A stretch of DNA of 64,000 nt from Pseudomonadota bacterium (GTDB lineage Bacteria > Pseudomonadota > Alphaproteobacteria > Acetobacterales > Acetobacteraceae), in the NCBI GenBank assembly GCA_021798915.1, contig JAJZBM010000003.1, forward strand, positions 147,706-211,705, in the 5' to 3' direction. The notes under the pieces were generated by a model. It worked only from the letters and a program-made list of their open reading frames with translations, did not search any database and was not told the origin of the DNA. The position numbers and the translations under genes are program-made. Positions 50,467-58,521 of this stretch are shown here, piece after piece. Numbering within the stretch: position 1 is the stretch's first letter; every line of letters starts with the position of its first letter.

Positions 50467-50760
50467 ATGTTGTTTGCGATTGTCTGTGCTGATCGGCCGG
50501 GAAACCTTGATCTGCGTCAAGCGACACGGCCGGTCCATCTCGACTATCTCAACGCCCATGCCACGCGGCTGATCCAGGCCGGGCCGGTGCTGAGCGCCGC
50601 CGGCGAGCCCTGCGGCAGCCTCCTCATCATCGACGCCGCCGATCGCGCCGAGGCCGAGGCCTTCGCCGCCGGCGACCCATACGCCAAGGCGGGCCTGTTC
50701 GAAAGCACGGTGATCCGCCCCTATCGCATGGTGTTCCGTGACGGCCAGATGATCGCATGA
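50467..50760 (+). CDS. YciI-family protein
   Basis: 97 residues, a ferredoxin-like fold: MLFAIVCADRPG, the conserved His in RPVHLDYLNAH, GPVLSAAGEPCGSLLIIDA and the end FESTVIRPYRMVF. YciI proteins may be muconolactone-isomerase-like enzymes; the role is mostly unknown. CGGGAGA lies before the ATG. Divergent from ccmC and followed after 13 bp by the EVE gene. Confidence 0.9.
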   Translation: MLFAIVCADRPGNLDLRQATRPVHLDYLNAHATRLIQAGPVLSAAGEPCGSLLIIDAADRAEAEAFAAGDPYAKAGLFESTVIRPYRMVFRDGQMIA

Positions 50761-50773
50761 ATGGCATGATCGC

Positions 50774-51202
50774 ATGAATAAGGGGGGTCTGCCCGCCTGG
50801 CTGGTGAAATCCGAACCCGACGCCTTCAGCTGGGCGGAGCAGGTGAAAAACGGCACCGAGCCCTGGACCGGCGTGCGCAACCATGCCGCGAAGAACCACC
50901 TCAAGGCGATGCGGCCGGGCGAATTGGCGTTTTTCTATCACTCCAATATCGGCAAGGAGATCGTCGGCCTCGTCGAGGTGGTACGCGCCGCCTACCCCGA
51001 CCCGACCGCCGAGAGCGGCGACTGGGTCGCGGTCGATGTCCGCGCCGTGGCAGCGCTGCCGCGCCCGGTGACCCTCGCCGCGATCAAGGCCGAGCCCCGC
51101 CTCGCCGATCTCGCGCTGATCCGCCAGTCACGGCTTTCGGTGCTGCCGGTCGCCCCCGAACACGCGCAGCTGTTGCTGCTGATGGGCGGATTTCCCGGCT
51201 GA
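50774..51202 (+). CDS. EVE domain-containing protein
   Basis: 142 residues, one EVE domain of the PUA-like superfamily: WLVKSEPDAFSWAEQV, WTGVRNHAAKNHLKAM, ELAFFYHSNIGKEIVGLVEV and LVRQSRLSV-like end. These domains bind modified bases such as 5-methyl- or hydroxymethyl-cytosine; bacterial ones are often near oxidative or iron genes. It overlaps in context with yciI as a two-gene unit. Confidence 0.92.
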   Translation: MNKGGLPAWLVKSEPDAFSWAEQVKNGTEPWTGVRNHAAKNHLKAMRPGELAFFYHSNIGKEIVGLVEVVRAAYPDPTAESGDWVAVDVRAVAALPRPVTLAAIKAEPRLADLALIRQSRLSVLPVAPEHAQLLLLMGGFPG

Positions 51203-51275
51203 CGCGCCCACTCACACCCGATTGACCGCGGGCGCGCGGCGGCGGAACAATGGCGGCGGGAGAGTGGAGGAAACC

Positions 51276-52586
51276 ATGCGTAAATTCATGCCCATCCTTG
51301 CCGCGCTGGCGGTGCTCGGCGGCCAGCCGGTCGGTGCGGCGCGCGCCGCCGCGCTCGACCCGGCGGCCCCGGAAGAGGAAGGCCTGTCGAGCGAGCGGCT
51401 GGCGCGGATCGCAACCGTGTTCAACGGCGAAATCGCCGCCGGGCGGATCCCGGGCGCGGTGGTGATGATCGCGCGCGGCGGCCATCTCGTCTATCGCGAG
51501 GCGTTCGGCGCCGCCGACCGGGCCTCGGGGCGGAAAATGACCCTCGATACGATCTTCCGCCTCTACTCCATGACCAAGCCCCTGGTTTCGGTCGCGGCGA
51601 TGACGCTGGTGGAGGAGGGGAAGCTCCAGCTCACCGACCCGGTCGCCAAATATCTCCCCGAATTCAACACCCTGCAGGTCAGCGTGCCAGCCGCGAACGG
51701 GCTCGGCCAGCGTGCCTACACGCTGATCGCGGCGACGCGTGGGCCGACCATCCAGGATCTCCTGCGCCACACCGCCGGCCTCGCCTATGGCGAAATCACC
51801 ACCAACCCGCTGGTGCGCGAGGCGTATATCAAAGCCGGTCTCACCAAGCCCGGTTTCGACTACAATGTCACCGATCTCGCGCCCGGCGATTTCGTCCATG
51901 CGCTGGCCGCGGCGCCGCTCGCCTATCAGCCGGGGACGGTCTGGGAATACAGCCTTGCGGTCGATCTCCTCGGCCGGGTCGTCGAAAGAGTCTCCGGCGA
52001 ACGCCTCGCCGATTTCGTCGCCGAGCGGCTGTTCCGCCCGCTCGGCATGGTCGATAGCGGGTTTTCGGTGCCGGCGGCGAAGCAGGACCGGATCGCCGAA
52101 CCCCTGCCGACCGACCCCGCGACCGGCGCGCCCAACCGGCTGATCGACGTGCGCACACCGCCGGCGGAGGATTCGGCGGGCGCCGGCGGGGTCGGCACGG
52201 CGATGGATTATCTGCGCTTCGCCGAGATGCTGGAGGAAGGCGGAAGACTCGACGAGCACGTCATCCTGAGCCCGACGACGGTCGCGCTGATGACCTCCGA
52301 TCAACTCGGCCCGGCCATCCGCCCGAGTATTTCGCCGGGCGAGATGCTGCTCGGGGTGCCCGGCTATAGTTTCGGCCTCGGCTTCATGGTGCGCATGACG
52401 CCGGGGCTGGCCGGTGTTCCGGGCTCGGTCGGCGAATTCATGTGGGCGGGCTATGCCGGCACCTTCTTCTGGGTCGATCCCGCCGAGCAACTGGCGGTGG
52501 TGATGATGATCCAGGCGCCGGGGCCGAGCCGGGCCTGGTACCGGCGCGAGATCAAGGATCTGGTCTATCAGGCGATCGTCGAATGA
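51276..52586 (+). CDS. Exported serine hydrolase (beta-lactamase class C/esterase family)
   Basis: 436 residues from ATG 51276, five bases after GGAGG. Signal peptide MPILAALAVLGGQPVGAARA. Ser-x-x-Lys nucleophile in LYSMTKPLVSVAAMTL near residue 100, the Tyr motif in WEYSLAVDLLGRVVE (YSL instead of YxN), and a His/Gly-type end (MWAGYAGTFFWVDP). These act as esterases, D-peptidases or lactonases rather than true lactamases. Its stop overlaps the next start (ATGA), linking it to an enoyl-CoA hydratase. Confidence 0.87.
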   Translation: MRKFMPILAALAVLGGQPVGAARAAALDPAAPEEEGLSSERLARIATVFNGEIAAGRIPGAVVMIARGGHLVYREAFGAADRASGRKMTLDTIFRLYSMTKPLVSVAAMTLVEEGKLQLTDPVAKYLPEFNTLQVSVPAANGLGQRAYTLIAATRGPTIQDLLRHTAGLAYGEITTNPLVREAYIKAGLTKPGFDYNVTDLAPGDFVHALAAAPLAYQPGTVWEYSLAVDLLGRVVERVSGERLADFVAERLFRPLGMVDSGFSVPAAKQDRIAEPLPTDPATGAPNRLIDVRTPPAEDSAGAGGVGTAMDYLRFAEMLEEGGRLDEHVILSPTTVALMTSDQLGPAIRPSISPGEMLLGVPGYSFGLGFMVRMTPGLAGVPGSVGEFMWAGYAGTFFWVDPAEQLAVVMMIQAPGPSRAWYRREIKDLVYQAIVE

Positions 52587-53374
52587 GCGCCGTGGTGGAG
52601 CTCGCCGAAACCTGGCGCGGGGAGGATCTGGTCGCCGAAATCACCGTCGCGCGGCCGGCGAAGCTCAACGTCATCGGGCACGCGGCGATGACCAAATTGC
52701 GGGCGCTCTGCGAGCATCTCGCCGGGCGCCCCGAACTGCGCTGCGTCATTCTCCGCGGCGGCGGCGACAAAGCCTTCATCGGCGGCGCCGACATCGCCGA
52801 GATGGCGAAACTCGACCCGGCGAGCGCGCGGCGCTTCATCACCGCGCTGCACGAGGTTTGCGCCGGATTCCGGGCTTTGCCGGTGCCGGTGATCGCGCGC
52901 ATCGAGGGGTATGCCCTCGGCGCCGGGCTCGAAATCGCCGCCGCCTGCGATCTCCGCATCGCCGCGACCTCGGCCCGGTTCGGGATGCCGGAGGTCAAGG
53001 TCGGGATCCCCTCGGTGATCGAGGCGGCGCTGCTCGCGCGCCTGGTCGGCGATGGCCGGGCGCGCGAGATGATGCTGCTCGGCGAGGTGTTCGGCGCCGA
53101 GGAGGCGATGCGCTGTGGCCTGGTCTCGCGGGTGGTGGCGCCGGAGGCGCTCGATGCGGCGGTCGCGCAGATGGTGACCGCGGTGCTGGCTTGCGGGCGG
53201 GAGGCGCTCCGGCTGCAAAAGGCGCTCTTTCAGCGCTGGGAGAATCTGCCGCTCGACGCCGCCATCACCGTCGGGATCGACGCCTTCGCGCAAGCCTTCG
53301 AGGGGCCGGAGCCGCGCGCCCGCCTCGGTGCCTTCGTCGCGCGGAGACAAGAGGCGCGCAAACAGGGAGACTAA
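52583..53374 (+). CDS. Enoyl-CoA hydratase/isomerase family protein
   Basis: 263 residues from ATG 52583. Crotonase fold with the oxyanion-hole segment FIGGADIAEM and both catalytic glutamates: GAGLEIAAACDLRIA and FGMPEVKVGIPS. It adds water to enoyl-CoA esters or isomerises them. No full beta-oxidation set is nearby, so the pathway is unknown. ATGA overlap with the serine hydrolase before it. Confidence 0.9.
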   Translation: MSAVVELAETWRGEDLVAEITVARPAKLNVIGHAAMTKLRALCEHLAGRPELRCVILRGGGDKAFIGGADIAEMAKLDPASARRFITALHEVCAGFRALPVPVIARIEGYALGAGLEIAAACDLRIAATSARFGMPEVKVGIPSVIEAALLARLVGDGRAREMMLLGEVFGAEEAMRCGLVSRVVAPEALDAAVAQMVTAVLACGREALRLQKALFQRWENLPLDAAITVGIDAFAQAFEGPEPRARLGAFVARRQEARKQGD

Positions 53375-53376
53375 GC

Positions 53377-53664
53377 ATGCCGGCCTATGTCATCGCCGAA
53401 ATCGAGGTCACCGATGCGGCGCTCTATGAACGCTACAAGCCGCTCGCTGCCGCCGCGATCGCTGCCGCCGGCGGGCGCTATCTGGTGCGCGGCGGCGAGA
53501 CGGTGGCGCTGGAAGGGGCGGCGCCGGCGGGGCGGCTCGTCATTCTCGAATTCCCGAACTTGGCCGCGGCCTGGGCATTTTACGACGGTCCCGGCTATGC
53601 CGAGGCACGGATGATCCGCGAACACGCGGCGAAAAGCCGGGTTTTCATCACCGAAGGACTATAA
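53377..53664 (+). CDS. DUF1330 domain protein
   Basis: 95 residues, a dimeric alpha-beta barrel fold: PAYVIAEIEVTDAALYERY, GGRYLVRGGETVALEG, RLVILEFPNLAAAWAFYDGPGY. Function unknown. Two bases after the enoyl-CoA hydratase stop, with GGGAGA before the ATG, so clearly in one operon. Confidence 0.92.
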   Translation: MPAYVIAEIEVTDAALYERYKPLAAAAIAAAGGRYLVRGGETVALEGAAPAGRLVILEFPNLAAAWAFYDGPGYAEARMIREHAAKSRVFITEGL

Positions 53665-53689
53665 CGCCACGCGCGCAGGAGATCATGCC

Positions 53690-54460
53690 ATGGCCGATGG
53701 GTTTGCGATCTATCCCAGCCTCAGGGGCAAAACCGTCTTCATCAGCGGCGGCGCGACCGGGATCGGCGCCGCTTTCGTCGAACATTTCGCAGCGCAAGGG
53801 GCGCGCGTCGGCTTCGTCGATCTCCTCGATCAGGAGGCAGAAGCGCTGGCGGCGCGGCTCGCGGAAGCGGGACATCCGAAGCCCCTCTATCATCATTGCG
53901 ACGTCACCGACACCGCCGCCCTGCAGGCGGCGATCGCGGCGATCGCCGCGGCGCTCGGCCCGATCACCATCCTGATCAATTCGGCGGCCAACGACCAGCG
54001 CCATGCGATCGAGGACGTGACGCCGGAATACTGGGATAATCGTCTGGCGATCAACATCCGCCATCAGTTTTTCGCAGCACAAGCGATCGCCCCGATGATG
54101 ATCGCCGCCGGCGGCGGGTCGATCGTCAATATCGGCTCGGCGAGCTGGCATCTCGGCCAGGGCGGGATGGCGGCCTATGTCGCGGCGAAAGCCGGGGTCG
54201 AGGGGCTGACCCGCGGCCTCGCCCGCGATCTCGGCCCGCACCGCATCCGCGTCAACTGCATCATCCCGGGCTGGATCATGACCGAACGGCAATTGACGCT
54301 GTGGTTGACGCCGGAGGCCGAGCGCGGCCTCATGGAAAAGCAATGCCTCAAGGAAAAGGTCTATCCCGCCGATATCGCCCGCATGGCGCTCTGGCTCGCC
54401 GCCGATGACAGCCGGCTATGCTCGGCGCAGAACTGGGTGGTGGATGGCGGGTGGAGCTGA
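53690..54460 (+). CDS. Short-chain dehydrogenase/reductase
   Basis: 256 residues, classical SDR. Cofactor loop ISGGATGIGAAFVEH (about 20-34), NSAAN (about 97), catalytic Ser in NIGSASW and Tyr/Lys in YVAAKAGVEGL, then INCIIPG-like (VNCIIPGWIMTERQ) and the end WVVDGGWS. It oxidises or reduces an alcohol/ketone, perhaps a sugar (the FISGGATGIG type includes D-xylose and L-arabinose dehydrogenases), but the substrate is open. Same strand as the preceding four genes. Confidence 0.92.
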   Translation: MADGFAIYPSLRGKTVFISGGATGIGAAFVEHFAAQGARVGFVDLLDQEAEALAARLAEAGHPKPLYHHCDVTDTAALQAAIAAIAAALGPITILINSAANDQRHAIEDVTPEYWDNRLAINIRHQFFAAQAIAPMMIAAGGGSIVNIGSASWHLGQGGMAAYVAAKAGVEGLTRGLARDLGPHRIRVNCIIPGWIMTERQLTLWLTPEAERGLMEKQCLKEKVYPADIARMALWLAADDSRLCSAQNWVVDGGWS

Positions 54461-54537
54461 CCCCCATCCGCGGCTGGCGCCGGACCACCGCGCCGACGAT
54501 GGCGCGCTAAAATCAAATTCAGGAGCGGCACGCAGCG

Positions 54538-55908
54538 ATGGAGATGGCCGACGGCTTGGAGCAGCCCCAGCGTTTCTGGGGCGCGCTGACGATCTGGCTC
54601 GGCCTGACCCTCGCGGTGCTCGACGGCGCCATCGCCAATGTCGCGCTGCCGGCCATCGCCCGCGATGTGCACGCCGCCCCCGCCGCCGCGGTGTGGGTGG
54701 TGAACGCCTATCAGCTCGCCGTCACCGTCTCGCTGCTGCCGCTCGCTGCACTCGGCGAACGGCATGGCTACCGGCGGGTCTATTGGGGCGGATTGGGGGT
54801 GTTCATCCTCGCCTCCGCCGCCTGCGCGCTGTCACGCAGTTTGACGACGCTCACCCTCGCGCGGGTTCTGCAGGGGTTTGGCGCGGCCGGGATCATGAGC
54901 GTGAACGGCGCGCTGGTGCGGTTCATCTATCCGCGCCGGCTGATGGGACAGGGGCTCGGGCTCAATTCCATGGTCGCCTCGGTCTCCGCCGCCGCCGGCC
55001 CCACGGTCGCCGCCGGCATCCTTTCGGTCGCGCCCTGGCAATGGCTGTTTGCGATCAACGTGCCGCTCGGCATCGCCGCCCTCGCCATCGCCGCCCGCGC
55101 TTTGCCGCCCACCCCGCGCTCGGCGCAGAAATTCGACAGCGTCAGCGCCGGGCTGAACGCGCTGACGTTCGGCCTCCTGATCATCGGGATCGACGGCGCC
55201 GCCCACGGCCAGGGGCGCCTGGTCATTGCCGGCGAATTGCTCGGGGCATTCGCCGCCGGCATCGCTCTCATCGCCCGCCAGCTCTCGGAGACCGCCCCGC
55301 TCCTGCCGGTTGATCTCTTGCGCATCCCGCTCTTCGGGCTTTCGGTCGCGACCTCCATCACCACCTTCGCCGGCCAGAGCCTCGCTTTCGTCTCGCTGCC
55401 CTTTCTGTTCGAAAACAATTTCCACTTCAGCGATGCCCATACCGGCTTGCTGATGACGCCGTGGCCGGTCGCGGTCGCGGTGATCGCGCCTTTCGCCGGC
55501 CGCCTCGCCGATCGCTACCCGGCCGGCCTGCTCGGCGGCATCGGTCTTGCCGCCATGAGCATCGGCCTCGCATTCCTTGCCCTGCTGCCCAGCCATCCCG
55601 GCCTTCCCGCGATCATCGCGCCGATGATGCTGTGCGGCCTCGGCTTCGGGTTCTTCAATTCCCCCAACAACCGCGCCATGCTGACCGCGGCGCCGCGCGA
55701 GCGGAGCGGCGGCGCGAGCGGCATGCTGGCAACCGCCCGCCTGCTCGGCCAGACCACCGGCGCCGCGCTCGTTGCCCTCTGTTTCGCCTTCGCCCATGCG
55801 CGTGGCCCCAAGCTCGCCCTCATCCTGGCGACCGGCATGGCGCTCGCCGCGACCCTCGCCAGCCTCTCGCGCCTGAGCCGCGTGGCGAGCACCGGCACGG
55901 CATCGTGA
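54538..55908 (+). CDS. MFS transporter, DHA2/EmrB-QacA type
   Basis: 456 residues with about 14 membrane helices. Motifs: LDGAIANVALPAIARDV in helix 1, WVVNAYQLAVTVSLLPLAALGERHG with the loop 2-3 pattern (first 20 residues meant), GFGAAGIMSVNGALVRFIYP and MVASVSAAAGPTVAAGIL (motif C). It exports drugs or metabolites by proton antiport. AGGAG precedes the ATG at 54538. No MFP partner such as EmrA is next to it. Confidence 0.9.
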   Translation: MEMADGLEQPQRFWGALTIWLGLTLAVLDGAIANVALPAIARDVHAAPAAAVWVVNAYQLAVTVSLLPLAALGERHGYRRVYWGGLGVFILASAACALSRSLTTLTLARVLQGFGAAGIMSVNGALVRFIYPRRLMGQGLGLNSMVASVSAAAGPTVAAGILSVAPWQWLFAINVPLGIAALAIAARALPPTPRSAQKFDSVSAGLNALTFGLLIIGIDGAAHGQGRLVIAGELLGAFAAGIALIARQLSETAPLLPVDLLRIPLFGLSVATSITTFAGQSLAFVSLPFLFENNFHFSDAHTGLLMTPWPVAVAVIAPFAGRLADRYPAGLLGGIGLAAMSIGLAFLALLPSHPGLPAIIAPMMLCGLGFGFFNSPNNRAMLTAAPRERSGGASGMLATARLLGQTTGAALVALCFAFAHARGPKLALILATGMALAATLASLSRLSRVASTGTAS

Positions 55909-55993
55909 GCGGCTTGCGGGTTGCGCGCCCGGCGCCATATGTCGTTGATCGGGGGATCGGTCGCGAGCCTCACCGCCGCCGAACGGGAAAAGG

Positions 55994-56653
55994 ATGAAAA
56001 AGGATGATCAGTGCGTGGACACCGTAACGAATACCGCGAAACTCCGCAGCCAACTGGTCGCCGACCGGCCATCGCGCCAGGAGGCGGAGGCGGCGGTGCG
56101 GACGCTGCTGCGCTGGGCCGGCGATGATCCCGGGCGGGAGGGGCTGCGCGATACGCCGGCCCGGGTCGCGCGCGCCTATGAAGAATTCTTCGCCGGCTAC
56201 GCAACCGACCCGGCGGCGCTGCTCGCCCGCACTTTCGAGGAGGTGGAGGGCTACGACGAGATCGTACTTTTGCGTAATATCCGCCTGGAAAGCGTCTGCG
56301 AACACCACATGGCGCCGATCATCGGCCGCGTCCATGTCGCCTATCTGCCGGCGCATCGCGTCGTCGGCATCAGCAAGCTCGCCCGCATCGTCGAGGCTTA
56401 CGGCAAGCGGCTACAGATCCAGGAGAAGCTGACCGCACAGATCGCGAGCACCATCAACGAGGTTCTGGAGCCGCGTGGAGTCGCGGTGGTGATCGAGGCG
56501 GCGCATCAATGCATGACCACGCGCGGCGTCCACAAGCCCGGGGTCACGATGACGACGAGCCGCATGCTCGGCGCCTTCCGCGACGACCCGGCGACCCGGC
56601 GCGAATTCTTCGCCATGCTCCAGACCAACCCGCAAAGCGGCTACGAGGGGTGA
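55994..56653 (+). CDS. folE: GTP cyclohydrolase I
   Basis: 219 residues. It turns GTP into 7,8-dihydroneopterin triphosphate, the first step to folate. Zinc and active-site motifs: [34 protein letters not shown] and [16 protein letters not shown] with TMTTSRMLG. Start ATG 55994; AAAGGATG is the likely ribosome site. It converges on the brnA gene with 23 bp between stops. Confidence 0.97.
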   Translation: MKKDDQCVDTVTNTAKLRSQLVADRPSRQEAEAAVRTLLRWAGDDPGREGLRDTPARVARAYEEFFAGYATDPAALLARTFEEVEGYDEIVLLRNIRLESVCEHHMAPIIGRVHVAYLPAHRVVGISKLARIVEAYGKRLQIQEKLTAQIASTINEVLEPRGVAVVIEAAHQCMTTRGVHKPGVTMTTSRMLGAFRDDPATRREFFAMLQTNPQSGYEG

Positions 56654-56676
56654 TCACCGGCCTTCGCGCCCGGCCA

Positions 56677-57018
56677 TCACCGTGAACCGCCGCCCGCGAC
56701 CCGCTTTTTTTCCTCGTTCATGAATGACCGCAGAACGGCGTTCATGCGCGTCTGATAACCCGTGCCCTGGCTTTTGAACCACGCGAGTAGATCCGCATCC
56801 AGCCGAACGGAAACGAGTTTTTTCGGCGTCGGCATCACTGCTTGCGCCTTCAGATACCAATCCTTCGGGATCTGATTCCAATCGAGATCGCTGGCGATGG
56901 CCTCTTCGAGTTCGCTCTCCGTCATCTGACGGAGGCGGTCCCTCTCAGTCCTGCTTTTGTCGTGGTCCGCTTTGCGCAGCTCATCCGCCGAAAATCGTGT
57001 GATAGTTTTCTCTTTCAT
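56677..57018 (-). CDS. brnA: BrnA-like antitoxin
   Basis: 113 residues from ATG 57018. N-terminal charged helix (DELRKADHDKSRTERDRL), DLDWNQIPKDWYLKA and a ribbon-helix-helix end VSVRLDADLLAWFKSQG...YQTRMNAVLRSFM. BrnA binds BrnT and represses its own promoter. It overlaps the toxin gene by 38 bp, which is common for this pair. Confidence 0.93.
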   Translation of the reverse strand: MKEKTITRFSADELRKADHDKSRTERDRLRQMTESELEEAIASDLDWNQIPKDWYLKAQAVMPTPKKLVSVRLDADLLAWFKSQGTGYQTRMNAVLRSFMNEEKKRVAGGGSR

Positions 57019-57262
57019 TCTTCCGTGCTTTCCGCATCGAGATGACACGGAGCACACGCCCTCGCATGGTGCAGATGATGCTAACAGCAATGTCCTCAAG
57101 CCTGCCTATGATTAACCAACGCGGCTCTCCGTCGCTTTCTCTGGCCGGCGCCTCGAGGTACGGGCTATCGAGAATTCGGACAACATCCCGAAAATCGAGC
57201 TTGTGCTTATCAATGTTGCTATTTCGCTTATTCTCATCCCACTCGATATCGTCGAACTCCAT
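56981..57262 (-). CDS. brnT: BrnT-like ribonuclease toxin
   Basis: 93 residues. DIEWDENKRNSNIDKHKLDF is the BrnT start; LDSPYLEA, RWLIIGRLEDIAVSIICTMRG and VISMRKARKNERENY follow, matching the RelE-like RNase fold. It slows translation by cutting RNA. GCGAGGA is before the ATG. Toxin first and antitoxin second is the usual order. The DNA is AT-richer than its surroundings, so the pair was likely acquired. Confidence 0.94.
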   Translation of the reverse strand: MEFDDIEWDENKRNSNIDKHKLDFRDVVRILDSPYLEAPARESDGEPRWLIIGRLEDIAVSIICTMRGRVLRVISMRKARKNERENYHTIFGG

Positions 57263-57570
57263 AGAATATCCTCGCTTTAGAAATTACGTTGAACTTCATA
57301 TTAGATTGAGCCAAGAGAATTAAATTCGACATCTGAGCTCCAGCCGTCTCCGGCGGGCCACCCAGCCTCATCAGTAGATTCAAATAATAATTCTAGACTA
57401 TGATCTTTCGTGCACCATTTTGCGATCAGCGTGCTCTCCGTTTTAGGTAATACCAAACGTAGCTACGTGTAACGCACATCGCACGCGCTTGGCAAGCGGA
57501 AAATCGTCCACGGGTTGCCGCGCCGGCGGGGGCGTGGCACGGTTGCTTTTGTCATTACCCGCGAGGACAC
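57263..57570. other. AT-rich spacer upstream of brnT and nudC
   Basis: About 300 bases without a gene and richer in A/T than the flanks. It should hold the brnTA promoter/operator (minus strand) and the nudC promoter. The only neat structure I see is the perfect 12-base palindrome ACGTAGCTACGT at 57457-57468. Confidence 0.5.
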
Positions 57571-58500
57571 GTGATCCCGATCAGCGCCCGCCGCCCCAAC
57601 CCCTACAGCGCGAGCCCGCTCGACCGCGCCAGCGCGCGGCGGGAGGACGCCGATTTTCTTGCCGCCGCGCGCCAATCGCCGGACAGTCTCTTCGTTCCGG
57701 TCTGGCGCGGCCAGAGCCTGCTCACCGGCGAGGCGGAGGCGGTGCGCGGCGTTTTTCTCGCCGGCGCCGCGGCCGATCCCTGGCGCGCGGAGGCACCATG
57801 GGCGTTTCTCGGCTTCTGGCAGGGGCGAGCGGTGTTCGCCATCGATTGCGGCGCCGCCGAGACCGCGCCTGCCTTCGACGCGTCCGCTTTGGATGAAACC
57901 GCGCGCTTCGCCGATCTCCGCGCCGCCGCCGGCGCCCTTCCCGAGGCCGAGGCGGCGATCCTCGCCCATGCGCGTGGGCTGATGCACTGGCGCACCCGGC
58001 ATCGCTTCTGTGGTGTCTGCGGCGGCGCCTGCGCGGCGCAAAGCGGCGGCAACACTCTGGTCTGCAGGCAATGTGAAACGCCGCATTTCCCCCGCACCGA
58101 TCCCGCCGTGATCATGCTGGTGGTGCAGGACGATGCCGCGCTCCTCGGCCATTCGCCGCGCTTTCCGGTGCCGGAGATGTATTCGACCCTGGCCGGCTTC
58201 GTCGAGCCCGGCGAAAGCCTCGAAGAAGCGGTCGCGCGCGAGGTGCTGGAGGAGACCGGCGTGCGGGTCGGCGCCGTCACCTATCACTCCAGCCAGCCCT
58301 GGCCGTTTCCGGCCTCCCTCATGCTCGGCTTCCACGCCGAGGCGCTGAGCACCGAGATCGTGCTCGACCCTGCCGAGCTGAGCGATGCACGCTGGTTCAC
58401 CCGCGCCGACATCCGCAACCATAAGGCGCTCGGCTTTCGTCTGCCGCGTGGCGACAGCATCGCGCGAAGACTGATCGAGGACTGGCTGGAGAGCGGCTGA
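57571..58500 (+). CDS. nudC: NAD(+) diphosphatase / NADH pyrophosphatase
   Basis: 309 residues, GTG start at 57571 with GAGG upstream. Zinc ribbon with four cysteines (FCGVCGGAC and LVCRQCETPHFPRTDP) then the Nudix box GFVEPGESLEEAVAREVLEE and the NudC marker SQPWPFPASLMLGF. It cleaves NAD(H) and removes NAD caps from RNA. 21 bp before the HyfB-like gene; whether they are one operon is uncertain. Confidence 0.95.
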   Translation: MIPISARRPNPYSASPLDRASARREDADFLAAARQSPDSLFVPVWRGQSLLTGEAEAVRGVFLAGAAADPWRAEAPWAFLGFWQGRAVFAIDCGAAETAPAFDASALDETARFADLRAAAGALPEAEAAILAHARGLMHWRTRHRFCGVCGGACAAQSGGNTLVCRQCETPHFPRTDPAVIMLVVQDDAALLGHSPRFPVPEMYSTLAGFVEPGESLEEAVAREVLEETGVRVGAVTYHSSQPWPFPASLMLGFHAEALSTEIVLDPAELSDARWFTRADIRNHKALGFRLPRGDSIARRLIEDWLESG

Positions 58501-58521
58501 CAAGGGGGGATCGTCCGTCGG

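Noticed and set aside
50507..50520. TTGATCTGCGTCAA, an FNR/FixK-like palindrome
   Set aside because: It lies inside the yciI coding region, 40 bp after the start codon, in conserved protein sequence; no promoter fits it.
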